From positions 248,001-312,000 of the forward strand of contig JADJHE010000003.1 of NCBI GenBank assembly GCA_016707685.1: a DNA stretch of 64,000 nucleotides, read 5' to 3'. A program made the translations under genes and the position numbers. The notes beneath the pieces are model-generated. The model saw only the letters and a list, made by a program, of their open reading frames with translations, was not told the origin of the DNA and did not search any database. The DNA comes from Bacteroidota bacterium (GTDB lineage Bacteria; Bacteroidota; Bacteroidia; 2-12-FULL-35-15). Below, one piece after another: positions 49,933 to 59,047 of the stretch (position 1 is the first letter of the stretch; each line of letters begins with the position of its first letter).

Positions 49933-51093
49933 ATGGCTAATAAAATCAACATATTCAAGCATTTTTTGGTTCTAGTAAGCATTTTTGCTTTTAATACCCT
50001 TTGGGCATACGAACCAATTGAGAAAGAACACAACGCAGCAGAGGTTCATGAAGTAGCAACAACTGAACACGGAACGGAGCACGAATCAACAGGATTTGAT
50101 GCAGGAAAAATGATTATTGAGCACGTTGCTGATTCTTACGGATGGCATTTATGGGGGCATACTTCATTGCCATTGCCAATAATCTTAAAATCAGACAAAG
50201 GTTTTGATTTTTTTATGTCTTCAAAATTCAATCATGGTCATGATGCTGTTCAAGGGAATTACAACTACCGTATTCATGAAGGTAGCATTGTGGTTTTTGA
50301 TGAATTAACAGGAACTGTTGACGAAGAAGCAACTGCAAAAATCACCGATATTTCTATTACCAAAAACGTTGCAGCAATGTTGTTTAGCATGTTGTTGATG
50401 TTATGGATGTTTATTAAAGTGGCTAAGTTGGCAACAAAAAATAGAGGCAAAGCACCTAGTGGTTTGCAATCTTGGATTGAGCCATTGGTTATGTTTGTTC
50501 GTGATGATGTTGCAAAACCAAGTATTGGTAAACACTACGAACGTTTTATGCCATTCCTTTTAACAGCATTTTTCTTTATTGCTATCAATAACTTATTAGG
50601 TTTAATTCCAATTTTCCCAGGTGGAGCTAATTTAACAGGAAGTATCTCTGTTGCATTGGTGTTGGCTGCATTCACATTGGTAATTACATTTGTGGTTGCT
50701 AACAAGCACTACTGGCGACATGTATTTGCAATGCCAGGTGTTCCATTACCTGTATTGATTATCTTAACACCTATCGAAATTTTAGGTTTGTTCTTACGTC
50801 CATTTGTATTGATGATTCGTTTGTTTGCAAACATTACCGCAGGTCACATCATTGCATTGGCATTCTTCAGTTTGATTTTCATCTTTGGTGAAATGCATGC
50901 TGGTTTAGGATTAGGAGTTTCAGTACTTTCATTAGTATTTACGGTGTTTATGGGTGCAATGGAATTATTGGTTGCATTTTTACAAGCATATGTATTTACA
51001 TTGTTATCAGCAATTTATTTTGGTGCAGCGGTAGATGAAGGACACGATGTTCACCATCACCACGACCATGCAACTGATACAGCGCATCATTAA
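49933..51093 (+). CDS. atpB: ATP synthase F0 subunit a
   Basis: Membrane stator subunit that forms the proton half-channels. It has 386 aa, longer than the typical 240-270 because of a signal-like N-terminus and a ~120 aa soluble N-terminal extension seen in Bacteroidota. The core (~150-370) has five to six helices with the essential Arg in LMIRLFANITAGHIIAL (~residue 298). The C-terminus is His/Asp rich (GHDVHHHHDHATDTAHH). It is followed by an unusual structured gap before atpE. Confidence 0.93.
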   Translation: MANKINIFKHFLVLVSIFAFNTLWAYEPIEKEHNAAEVHEVATTEHGTEHESTGFDAGKMIIEHVADSYGWHLWGHTSLPLPIILKSDKGFDFFMSSKFNHGHDAVQGNYNYRIHEGSIVVFDELTGTVDEEATAKITDISITKNVAAMLFSMLLMLWMFIKVAKLATKNRGKAPSGLQSWIEPLVMFVRDDVAKPSIGKHYERFMPFLLTAFFFIAINNLLGLIPIFPGGANLTGSISVALVLAAFTLVITFVVANKHYWRHVFAMPGVPLPVLIILTPIEILGLFLRPFVLMIRLFANITAGHIIALAFFSLIFIFGEMHAGLGLGVSVLSLVFTVFMGAMELLVAFLQAYVFTLLSAIYFGAAVDEGHDVHHHHDHATDTAHH

Positions 51094-51108
51094 TATACAA
51101 GAAATTGG

Positions 51109-51159
51109 TTTTAGTTGGGTAGCCTTGCCGACAGCTAAAACTTCAAAAATCGGTAAGGC
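51109..51159 (+). promoter_or_regulatory. Predicted H-type RNA pseudoknot upstream of atpE
   Basis: Stem 1 pairs 51109-51117 (TTTTAGTTG) with 51132-51140 (CAGCTAAAA): nine pairs, one G-U. Stem 2 pairs the loop segment 51122-51131 (GCCTTGCCGA) with 51150-51159 (TCGGTAAGGC): ten pairs, one G-U. Loops are 4, 0 and 9 bases, the last A-rich, as in classical H-type pseudoknots. The structure ends 22 bases before the atpE ATG. Function unknown; see findings. Confidence 0.55.
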
Positions 51160-51169
51160 AAAACAATAA

Positions 51170-51430
<261 letters not shown>

Positions 51431-51437
51431 AAAAACT

Positions 51438-51471
51438 AAAACTGTCTGCAAGGTTGTTGCAGACAGTTTTT
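51438..51471 (+). terminator. Terminator-like hairpin between atpE and atpF
   Basis: Perfect 12 bp stem (51438-51449 with 51459-51470, plus a possible A-T) around a short loop, followed by a run of five T. It looks like an intrinsic terminator inside the atp operon, so it is probably a partial terminator or a 3' end that protects the atpBE message. Confidence 0.75.
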
Positions 51472-51525
51472 AAAACAAATTTGACTAAACTCAATATACA
51501 GTATAAATATTCAATACTTTAAAAC

Positions 51526-52020
51526 ATGGAATTAGTAAAACCTTCGATTGGCCTTATATTTTGGATGGCGGTTTCATTCTCAATCATTCTTTTCTTATTG
51601 AAAAAGTTTGCTTGGAAACCAATTTTAGGAATGATTAAAGAGCGTGAAGAATCAATTGAAAGTGCTTTAGCTGCTGCTGAAAAAGCAAAAGAAGAAATGA
51701 AAGCATTACAATCGAACAACGAGCGTATTTTGGCAGAAGCACGTGCTGAGCGTGATACGTTGTTGAAAGAAGCACGTGAAATAAAAGATAAAATGATTCT
51801 TGAAGCAAAAACAACTGCAACCAAAGAAGGTGAACGTATGTTGGCTATTGCTCGTGAAAACATTCAAAACGAAAAAATGGCTGCTATCACTGAATTGAAA
51901 AATCAGGTGGCAACATTATCAATTGAAATTGCTGAGAAAATTTTGAAATCAGAATTGTCTTCAGATGAAAAGCAAAAATCATTGGTAAACACTTTATTGA
52001 AAGACGTTAATTTAAATTAG
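51526..52020 (+). CDS. atpF: ATP synthase F0 subunit b
   Basis: Stator stalk subunit, 164 aa. One N-terminal helix (~8-28, SIGLIFWMAVSFSIILFLLKKF) is followed by a long heptad-rich dimerisation coiled coil (~35-140) and a short delta-binding C-terminus. Length and topology are normal. The preceding terminator-like hairpin suggests it may be transcribed less than atpE. Confidence 0.92.
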   Translation: MELVKPSIGLIFWMAVSFSIILFLLKKFAWKPILGMIKEREESIESALAAAEKAKEEMKALQSNNERILAEARAERDTLLKEAREIKDKMILEAKTTATKEGERMLAIARENIQNEKMAAITELKNQVATLSIEIAEKILKSELSSDEKQKSLVNTLLKDVNLN

Positions 52021-52094
52021 TTCAAGGTTCAATGTTCAAGGTTGGATTATTCCAACTTTAAACTTTAAAACTTTAAACTTTAAACTGATTAAAA

Positions 52095-52652
52095 ATGCAA
52101 GGAACAAGAGTAGCATCACGATACGCAAAATCATTCATCGACCTTACTATTGAGCAAGGTGTGTTGGAGCAAGCGTATGCCGATATGAAGTTTATTTCAG
52201 ATGTATGCAAATCAAATCATGATTTTGTAAGCTTCTTGAAAAGTCCGATTATTAATACCGACAAAAAACAAGCAGTATTAAAAGAGGTATTCAGTGGCAA
52301 GCTAAATAAAGTTACTGATACCTATGTAATGCTTATTGCTGATAAAAAACGTGAATTGTATTTGCCAGAAATAGCAACTGAATTTGTGAATCAATACAAA
52401 TTGAAAAAACAAATTTTAACAGCTGTTATCACATCTGCAAACGGAATTGATGAAAACATTCGCAAAAAAGTAATGGAATTAGTAAAAGGAGTTAGCTCAA
52501 GTGAAGTGGTATTGGAAGAAAAAATCAACAAAGATTTAATCGGAGGCTTCATTATTCGTGTTGGTGATAAGCAAGTTGATGCTTCTATCGCACGTAAATT
52601 GAGTAACCTAAAACGCGGATTTGGTGAGAATCCATTTGTAAAAGAATTTTAA
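52095..52652 (+). CDS. atpH: ATP synthase F1 subunit delta
   Basis: Links the b-stalk to the top of the alpha3beta3 head. 185 aa with the OSCP/delta fold: N-terminal RYAKSFIDLTIEQG helix bundle and the C-terminal motif LIGGFIIRVGDKQVDASIARKL. The 74-base gap before it is rich in AACTTTAAA repeats and has no gene. Confidence 0.92.
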   Translation: MQGTRVASRYAKSFIDLTIEQGVLEQAYADMKFISDVCKSNHDFVSFLKSPIINTDKKQAVLKEVFSGKLNKVTDTYVMLIADKKRELYLPEIATEFVNQYKLKKQILTAVITSANGIDENIRKKVMELVKGVSSSEVVLEEKINKDLIGGFIIRVGDKQVDASIARKLSNLKRGFGENPFVKEF

Positions 52653-52689
52653 TAATTAGATATACACTATAATATAAATACAAATAACA

Positions 52690-54270
52690 ATGGCAGAAGT
52701 TAAACCAGCAGAAGTATCTGCAATTTTAAGACAACAATTATCCGGCTTAAAATCGGAACAAGAGTTAGAGGAAGTTGGTACCGTGTTACAAGTAGGTGAC
52801 GGTATTGCTCGTATTTACGGACTTTCAAAAGTTCAATCAGGTGAGTTGATTGAATTTTCAAATGGTTTAAAAGGAATTGTATTGAACCTTGAAGAGGATA
52901 ACGTTGGTGCGGTAACATTGGGTTCATCAAATGATATTAAAGAAGGTGATACAGTAAAACGTACTGGTAGAATTGCTTCATTGCAAGTAGGTGAAGGAAT
53001 GTTAGGACGTGTTGTTGATACAATGGGTCATCCTATTGATGGTAAAGGTCCAATTGCAGGAACAACATATGAAATGCCATTGGAGCGTAAAGCACCAGGG
53101 GTAATTTACCGTCAACCAGTTAATGAGCCATTACAAACTGGTATCAAAGCGATTGATGCGATGATTCCAATTGGTCGTGGACAACGTGAGTTAATCATTG
53201 GTGACCGTCAAACTGGTAAAACAGCAGTTGCTATTGATACAATCATCAACCAAAAAGAATTTTACGAAGCTGGTCAACCAGTATTTTGTATTTATGTTGC
53301 AATTGGACAAAAAGGTTCAACTGTTGCAAATATTCAACGTGTATTAGAAGAAAATGGTGCAATGGCTTATACAGTAATTGTTGCAGCTACTGCATCTGAT
53401 CCAGCTCCAATGCAATTCTACGCTCCATTTGCAGGTGCTGCAATTGGTGAGTTTTTCCGTGACTCTGGTCGCCCTGCATTAATTGTTTATGATGATTTGT
53501 CAAAACAAGCAGTTGCTTACCGTGAGGTATCATTGTTATTACGTAGACCTCCAGGACGTGAGGCATATCCTGGTGACGTGTTTTACTTACACAGTCGTTT
53601 ATTAGAGCGTGCTGCTAAAATCAACGCAAACGATGACATCGCTAAAAACATGAACGATTTACCTGAATCAATTAAAGGTATCGTTAAAGGTGGTGGTTCA
53701 TTAACAGCTTTACCAATTATCGAAACACAAGCAGGTGACGTTTCTGCATATATTCCTACAAACGTTATCTCTATTACAGATGGTCAGATATTCTTGGAGT
53801 CGAACTTGTTTAATGCAGGTGTTCGTCCAGCGATTAACGTAGGTATCTCTGTATCACGTGTGGGTGGTAATGCTCAAATCAAATCAATGAAAAAAGTTGC
53901 TGGTACATTAAAATTGGATCAAGCACAATACCGCGAGTTGGAAGCGTTTGCAAAATTCGGTTCTGACTTAGATGCTGCAACAAAATCAGTATTAGATAAA
54001 GGTGCACGTAACGTGGAAATTTTGAAACAAGGTCAGTTTTCTCCATTACGTGTTGAACAACAAGTAGCTATTATTTACTGTGGTACAAAAGGTTTATTAC
54101 GTAATGTTCCTGTAAATAAAGTGCGTGAGTTTGAAGCAGAATATTTAGCATTCTTAGAAGCAAAACACAAAAACGTATTGAACGATTTAAAAGCTGGTAA
54201 ATTCAGTGATGAATTAACAGATGTGTTAGAAGCAGTTGCTAAGGATTTATCTAAAAAATACAATAACTAA
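52690..54270 (+). CDS. atpA: ATP synthase F1 subunit alpha
   Basis: Regulatory nucleotide-binding subunit of the F1 head, 526 aa. P-loop [10 protein letters not shown] at ~172-181, the Walker B region [18 protein letters not shown], the alpha arginine finger motif [10 protein letters not shown] and the C-terminal helical domain are all in place. Intact frame and usual length. Confidence 0.96.
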   Translation: MAEVKPAEVSAILRQQLSGLKSEQELEEVGTVLQVGDGIARIYGLSKVQSGELIEFSNGLKGIVLNLEEDNVGAVTLGSSNDIKEGDTVKRTGRIASLQVGEGMLGRVVDTMGHPIDGKGPIAGTTYEMPLERKAPGVIYRQPVNEPLQTGIKAIDAMIPIGRGQRELIIGDRQTGKTAVAIDTIINQKEFYEAGQPVFCIYVAIGQKGSTVANIQRVLEENGAMAYTVIVAATASDPAPMQFYAPFAGAAIGEFFRDSGRPALIVYDDLSKQAVAYREVSLLLRRPPGREAYPGDVFYLHSRLLERAAKINANDDIAKNMNDLPESIKGIVKGGGSLTALPIIETQAGDVSAYIPTNVISITDGQIFLESNLFNAGVRPAINVGISVSRVGGNAQIKSMKKVAGTLKLDQAQYRELEAFAKFGSDLDAATKSVLDKGARNVEILKQGQFSPLRVEQQVAIIYCGTKGLLRNVPVNKVREFEAEYLAFLEAKHKNVLNDLKAGKFSDELTDVLEAVAKDLSKKYNN

Positions 54271-54285
54271 TAAGACTGAGCGAAG

Positions 54286-54335
54286 AGATTTGAGATAGTG
54301 AATAAATCATTACTCAAATCTGAATACTCAAATCT
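54286..54335 (+). promoter_or_regulatory. Hairpin with two alternative 3' arms before atpG
   Basis: AGATTTGAG at 54286-54294 can pair perfectly (9 bp) with CTCAAATCT at 54313-54321 or with the identical copy at 54327-54335, which ends six bases before the atpG start. It could occlude or expose the atpG start region. It may equally be a dispersed AT-rich repeat. Confidence 0.4.
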
Positions 54336-54341
54336 AATAAG

Positions 54342-55220
54342 ATGGCAAATTTAAAAGAGGTACGTAACCGAATAGTTTCTGTAAGTTCTACACAGCAGAT
54401 TACAAGTGCCATGAAAATGGTGAGTGCTGCAAAATTGCGTAGAGCACAAGATGCTGTTACACAAATGCGCCCGTATGCAAGTAAACTAAAAGAGATTTTA
54501 GAAAACTTAAGTGCGAGTTTAGATAGTTCAGAAGGTGTATATTCAAAACAACGCGAAGTAAAAAATGTGTTGTTAATTGTTATTACTTCTAACCGTGGTT
54601 TGTGTGGTGGTTTTAATGCAAACATTATTAAAGCAGCTAATCGTTTAGCTCGCGAACAATACAAAGGATCTAAAGTAAGCATCTTAACAATTGGTAAAAA
54701 AGGTGGCGATTTTTTCAAGAAAACAGATTATGGTATTATGGGTTCTGATATGCCACGTGGATTGAATGAATTGTTTGATAAGCTTACCTTCTCCAATGTT
54801 GCACCAGTTGCTGAAAAGGTGATGGAAGCATTTGTAAACGGACAATTTGATAAAGTAGAATTGATTTACAATCAATTTAAAAATGCTGCGATACAAGTTA
54901 CTACTGTTGAACAGTTTTTGCCAGTTCAAGCTCCAGCAGCTACAAAAGAAACAAAAACCGCTGATTATATCTTCGAACCAAACAAACAATACATTGTAGA
55001 AGATTTAATTCCTCGTTCATTAAAAACACAATTCTTTAAAGCATTGTTAGATTCATTAGCAGCAGAACATGGTGCACGTATGACAGCAATGCACAAAGCA
55101 ACTGATAATGCAGGTGCATTGATTAAAGAATTAAAATTATCATACAATAAAGCACGTCAAGCTGCTATTACAAACGAAATCTTAGAGATTGTTGGTGGTG
55201 CAGAAGCCTTGAATGGATAA
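54342..55220 (+). CDS. atpG: ATP synthase F1 subunit gamma
   Basis: Central rotor shaft, 292 aa, longer than 286 by a few residues. N-terminal coiled-coil MANLKEVRNRIVSVSSTQQITSAMKMV, the Rossmann-like middle (LIVITSNRGLCGGFN) and the C-terminal helix ending EILEIVGGAEAL are the family landmarks. It is the last gene of the block; atpD and atpC are not found here. Confidence 0.95.
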   Translation: MANLKEVRNRIVSVSSTQQITSAMKMVSAAKLRRAQDAVTQMRPYASKLKEILENLSASLDSSEGVYSKQREVKNVLLIVITSNRGLCGGFNANIIKAANRLAREQYKGSKVSILTIGKKGGDFFKKTDYGIMGSDMPRGLNELFDKLTFSNVAPVAEKVMEAFVNGQFDKVELIYNQFKNAAIQVTTVEQFLPVQAPAATKETKTADYIFEPNKQYIVEDLIPRSLKTQFFKALLDSLAAEHGARMTAMHKATDNAGALIKELKLSYNKARQAAITNEILEIVGGAEALNG

Positions 55221-55249
55221 TATCAATAGTGTGTTTAGAATTTAGAATC

Positions 55250-55282
55250 AAGACTTGTAGAATTTCTACAAGTCTTTTTTTA
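55250..55282. terminator. Bidirectional terminator between atpG and cvpA
   Basis: Perfect 11 bp stem (55250-55260 with 55266-55276) with a five-base loop and a T run of seven or more. It terminates atpG (+), and its A-rich left flank allows action on the minus-strand cvpA transcript. Confidence 0.88.
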
Positions 55283-55840
55283 TTCTTCTACTTCTTTTTC
55301 TTTTAGTTTCACTTTCACATCTACATCTAATGCTGGTTTTGGAATCAGCTCTGCTACTTTGCTTTGGTTCATTGCAGGAATTAAGGTTGGAGCAATTTTA
55401 CCTACTGGTTTGTACAATAGCGATTCTTCTTTTGCTTTAAAGGAAATGATGGGATAGCTTTGTTCAATAGCATCCATTACAAAAATAACAACACTCATTA
55501 TTAAGGCAAATTTTAAAGTACCAACAATGGCTCCTCCAATTTTATTGATTGCACTTAATGCCATTCCATCAACTGCACGTTGAATTAATTTTGCAATTAA
55601 AAAAACGACAATAATAATTGCCAGAAATGTAATTGCGAATGAAACTACAGGTAAGTAAGGCGATTGCCAATCGAATGTTTCTTTTATTTTTTGTGCAATG
55701 TAATCTGAAAAATGAATGCCACCCCAAACTCCTAAGCCAAATGCAACCAATGTTGCAGCTTCAATGATTAGGCCTTTTGTAAATCCTTTGTACAATCCCC
55801 AAACGAGGGGAATGCATAATATAATGTCGATGTAATTCAT
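55280..55840 (-). CDS. cvpA: CvpA family membrane protein
   Basis: 186 aa with four membrane helices (~3-20, ~25-45, ~62-85, ~100-120), the GLYKGFTKGLIIEAATLVAFGLG motif of the CvpA family and a periplasmic-side C-terminus rich in Lys/Glu. CvpA proteins are tied to envelope stress and colicin V export in Proteobacteria; a function in Bacteroidota is not known. Confidence 0.82.
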   Translation of the reverse strand: MNYIDIILCIPLVWGLYKGFTKGLIIEAATLVAFGLGVWGGIHFSDYIAQKIKETFDWQSPYLPVVSFAITFLAIIIVVFLIAKLIQRAVDGMALSAINKIGGAIVGTLKFALIMSVVIFVMDAIEQSYPIISFKAKEESLLYKPVGKIAPTLIPAMNQSKVAELIPKPALDVDVKVKLKEKEVEE

Positions 55841-55990
55841 TTGTGATTAATTAAAATGTATGAGAGAAAAAAGCAATGCAACTTATTAAACAATTTTATC
55901 ATCTCTATAACAAAGGAAGTGTTTACTCCAATTTAAAATTCACTTCTACTCTAAACTTATTAATAGATTATTGTTTAAAATCTTTTTCTC

Positions 55991-58900
55991 ATGAAAAAAC
56001 TATTATTCTCTTTTATTGCTGTATTGTTTAGTTATGCTGTTTTTGCAGCTGGCCATGTGGCAACCGCTGTTGGAACCAATGTTTCTTGTAATGGACAATG
56101 TAATGGAACTGCCACTGCTTTTGCTAGTGGAGGTGTTGGTCCTTATGGATATACTTGGACGGGGCCAGCAAGTTATACGGCAACAGGACAATCTCTTTCT
56201 GGATTATGTGCAGGAACTTATATTGTTACTGCGATTGATAGTAGCGATATGAGTACAGCACTTTATACTTTAAACATTACTCAACCAAGTGTGTTGGTAG
56301 TCGTTACTAATGGAACAATTAATTCATGTGTAGGACAGTCTGCGACCTTGGTTGCAACACCAAATGGTGGAACGCCAGCATATGCATATAGTTGGACACC
56401 ATCAATAGGTTTAAGTAATCCATCCATTCCAACTCCTATTTTTAATGTAAATACAACAACAACATTTACAGTTACAGTTACGGATGCAAATGGTTGTACT
56501 GCAACATCAACATCAACGGTGATAGCAAATCCAATGCCTGCTATTAATATTGCTTCTGTAAATGCAACATGTAACCAATGCGATGGATCGATAATAAATA
56601 ATACAACAGGAGCGGTAGCTTATAATTGGTCTGGTCCAGCTGCATATACCTCAACCATGTCAAATCCGACAAACTTATGTGTTGGAACCTATAATTTAAC
56701 TGCAGTTAGTTCTGCAGGTTGTAGTGCATCTGGTTTTGTAAATATAAATTCTTCTTCATCAATAGTTGGTACAATTGCGAACACAACAAATATTATTTGT
56801 AATGGCTTTTGTACTGGTGCATTAACGGCTATAGCAACTGGCGGAACCCCTCCATATGCTTATGCATGGTCAAATGGAGTTACAACATCTTTAAATACAA
56901 ATTTGTGTGCAGGAATATACACTGTTCAGATAACAGATATAAACGGTTGTTCAACTGTTGCTACAGGGGTTGTGAATCAACCAACACCCATCGTAATTAA
57001 TGCTAGTTCGATGCCTACTGCTTGTGGTGGTGCTTGTAATGGATTAATAACAACAAATGTTATTGGTGGTGTTTCTCCATATACTTATGCTTGGTCAAAT
57101 TTACCTCCATTTCCTCAACATACTTCTGTTTGTGCTGGAACATATAATGTAACAGTTGTAGATGCTAATGGCTGTGTAGGAGCAGGCTCAGTAACTGTCG
57201 GAACAACAAACCCAATTGCTTTGACACAAACAGTTACAGCATCTTCTGCATGTTCTGGTGCTTGTACAGGGTTAATTAATTTAATTCAATCGGGTGGAGT
57301 TTCTCCTTTAACATATAGTTTAAATGGTGGAGCACAGCAATCATCAAATCTATTTACAGGTGTTTGCCTTGGTAGTTATGTTGCTACAGTTACCGATTCG
57401 AATGGATGTGTTGGTAATTCAACTTTATTTGTTGGAACAACTGGGATTTCTGGTCTAACCGTTTCCCCTCAAATTACAAATGAATCAGGAGCTGGATTAT
57501 TAAATGGTTCAATTGATATTACATTAGCTGGAACTACTGCTCCATATACATTTTTATGGAGCAATGGTGCTACATCCGAAGATATTTATTCATTAGCAGG
57601 TGGTGTTTATACAGTTGTAATTACTGATAATAATGGTGATTGTAGCTCATATATTTATACCGTAAATACTACACCTTCTTATGGTTACATTACTGGAATG
57701 TTTTATAACGATGTAAATAATAATTGTATCTATGATGCTGGTGATTCACCTCTTTCGAATTTTTCAGTAATAGCTACAAATGGAACAAATTCTTATTCTG
57801 GTTTAACAAATGGGAATGGTCAGTATGTTATTTGGGTGCCATCTGGAAATTACACCGTGAATCCAATTAATACTACTAACATTTCTGGTACTTGTGCTGC
57901 TAGTTATTCTGTGAATGTGACCAATGGGTCTACTTTGCCAAATAATAATTTTGCATATAATTTACCTGCAGTTTACGATGTATGTGTTAGTGGATGGAGT
58001 CCAGGAATTGTTCCAGGCTTTAATGGGACTTATTATATTTATTTGACAAATCAAACCGGATTACCAACCAATGGAACAGTATGTATTGATTTGCCTCCAA
58101 TGTTAAATTATGTATCATCTTCGCCTGCAGCAACAAGTGTTTCTGGAAATACTGTTTGTTTTAATTATACCAATTTACCTGGTTATGGTTCAACAACTTT
58201 TTATGTTTCATTTAATACACCTGTAGGAACGGCACTTGGTACTCCTACAACGGCAATTATTACAGCAACTGTATCTAATGGAACAGATGTGAATCCTGGA
58301 TGCAATACTTATAATTACTACAGACCAGTAACAGGTTCATTCGATCCGAATGATAAAACGGTTTCCCCTTCAGGTATTGGTGCAACAGGCGATATTCAAT
58401 TAACAGAAACAGAATTTAATTATTTGGTTCGTTTCCAAAATACAGGAAATGGTCCTGCTGTAAATATTGTTATTACGGATACCATTTCAAATTTATTGGA
58501 TGTTGCTAGCTTAGAAGTGTTGAATGCAAGTCACAATTATATGGTTGAATTGTTGCCTAATAATTTGGTTCGATTCAAATTTGATAATATCAATTTGCCT
58601 GATAGCACAAGTAACGAACCAGGAAGTCATGGTCATGTTCAATTTAGAATCAACAAGCTAAATGCAGCAAGTGCAGGACAAGTAATCGAAAATACAGCTT
58701 ATATTTATTTTGATTTCAATGAACCTGTAATTACAAATACAGCAATGAATACTTATGTTATTCCAACTACAATTGCTGAAGAAATGGTTGCAAATGGGTT
58801 TGTAACAGTTTATCCAAATCCATTTAATGTCAATACAACTTTTATTATTAATTCAGGTAAAACAGATGAAGCTTATACTTTTGAATTGTATGATGTATTA

Positions 58901-59041
58901 GGGAAAAAGATAAATGAGTTAACAAACATTACATCAAAGCAATTTAATTTAACTAGAAGTGGATTAGAAAACGGAATGTATTTCTATAAAATATACACTT
59001 CAGAAAAATTGATTGGAAACGGGAAATTAATTATTAAATAA
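55991..59041 (+). CDS. T9SS type A cargo with SprB-type repeats
   Basis: 1,016 aa secreted protein. Signal peptide MKKLLFSFIAVLFSYAVFAAG, then about six SprB-like repeats and one Ig-like unit (~25-560), a SdrD-like B segment (GYITGMFYNDVNNNCIYDAGDSPLSNF, ~570-650), a DUF11/DUF7619-like beta domain (~780-925, FDPNDKTVSPSGIGATGD, FQNTGNGPAVNIVITDT) and a C-terminal type A sorting signal (VYPNPFNVNTTF, ENGMYFYKI). It probably attaches to the cell surface as an adhesin. It is followed six bases later by a related gene. Confidence 0.85.
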   Translation: MKKLLFSFIAVLFSYAVFAAGHVATAVGTNVSCNGQCNGTATAFASGGVGPYGYTWTGPASYTATGQSLSGLCAGTYIVTAIDSSDMSTALYTLNITQPSVLVVVTNGTINSCVGQSATLVATPNGGTPAYAYSWTPSIGLSNPSIPTPIFNVNTTTTFTVTVTDANGCTATSTSTVIANPMPAINIASVNATCNQCDGSIINNTTGAVAYNWSGPAAYTSTMSNPTNLCVGTYNLTAVSSAGCSASGFVNINSSSSIVGTIANTTNIICNGFCTGALTAIATGGTPPYAYAWSNGVTTSLNTNLCAGIYTVQITDINGCSTVATGVVNQPTPIVINASSMPTACGGACNGLITTNVIGGVSPYTYAWSNLPPFPQHTSVCAGTYNVTVVDANGCVGAGSVTVGTTNPIALTQTVTASSACSGACTGLINLIQSGGVSPLTYSLNGGAQQSSNLFTGVCLGSYVATVTDSNGCVGNSTLFVGTTGISGLTVSPQITNESGAGLLNGSIDITLAGTTAPYTFLWSNGATSEDIYSLAGGVYTVVITDNNGDCSSYIYTVNTTPSYGYITGMFYNDVNNNCIYDAGDSPLSNFSVIATNGTNSYSGLTNGNGQYVIWVPSGNYTVNPINTTNISGTCAASYSVNVTNGSTLPNNNFAYNLPAVYDVCVSGWSPGIVPGFNGTYYIYLTNQTGLPTNGTVCIDLPPMLNYVSSSPAATSVSGNTVCFNYTNLPGYGSTTFYVSFNTPVGTALGTPTTAIITATVSNGTDVNPGCNTYNYYRPVTGSFDPNDKTVSPSGIGATGDIQLTETEFNYLVRFQNTGNGPAVNIVITDTISNLLDVASLEVLNASHNYMVELLPNNLVRFKFDNINLPDSTSNEPGSHGHVQFRINKLNAASAGQVIENTAYIYFDFNEPVITNTAMNTYVIPTTIAEEMVANGFVTVYPNPFNVNTTFIINSGKTDEAYTFELYDVLGKKINELTNITSKQFNLTRSGLENGMYFYKIYTSEKLIGNGKLIIK
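56055..57670 (+). repeat. SprB-type tandem repeats within the T9SS cargo
   Basis: Units of about 75-80 codons carry the signature C-xG-x-CxG ... GGxxPYxYxWSNG ... LCAGTYxVTVxDxxGC. One Ig-like unit interrupts the array (~56300-56545). Each SprB unit carries a close Cys pair such as CNGQCNG or CGGACNG. Confidence 0.8.
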
Positions 59042-59047
59042 GAAAAT

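Noticed and set aside
52021..52094. AACTTTAAA tandem stretch before atpH as a regulatory array
   Set aside because: It is a short, imperfect low-complexity AT repeat. Similar wording occurs at 61140-61175, so it is more likely neutral intergenic sequence.
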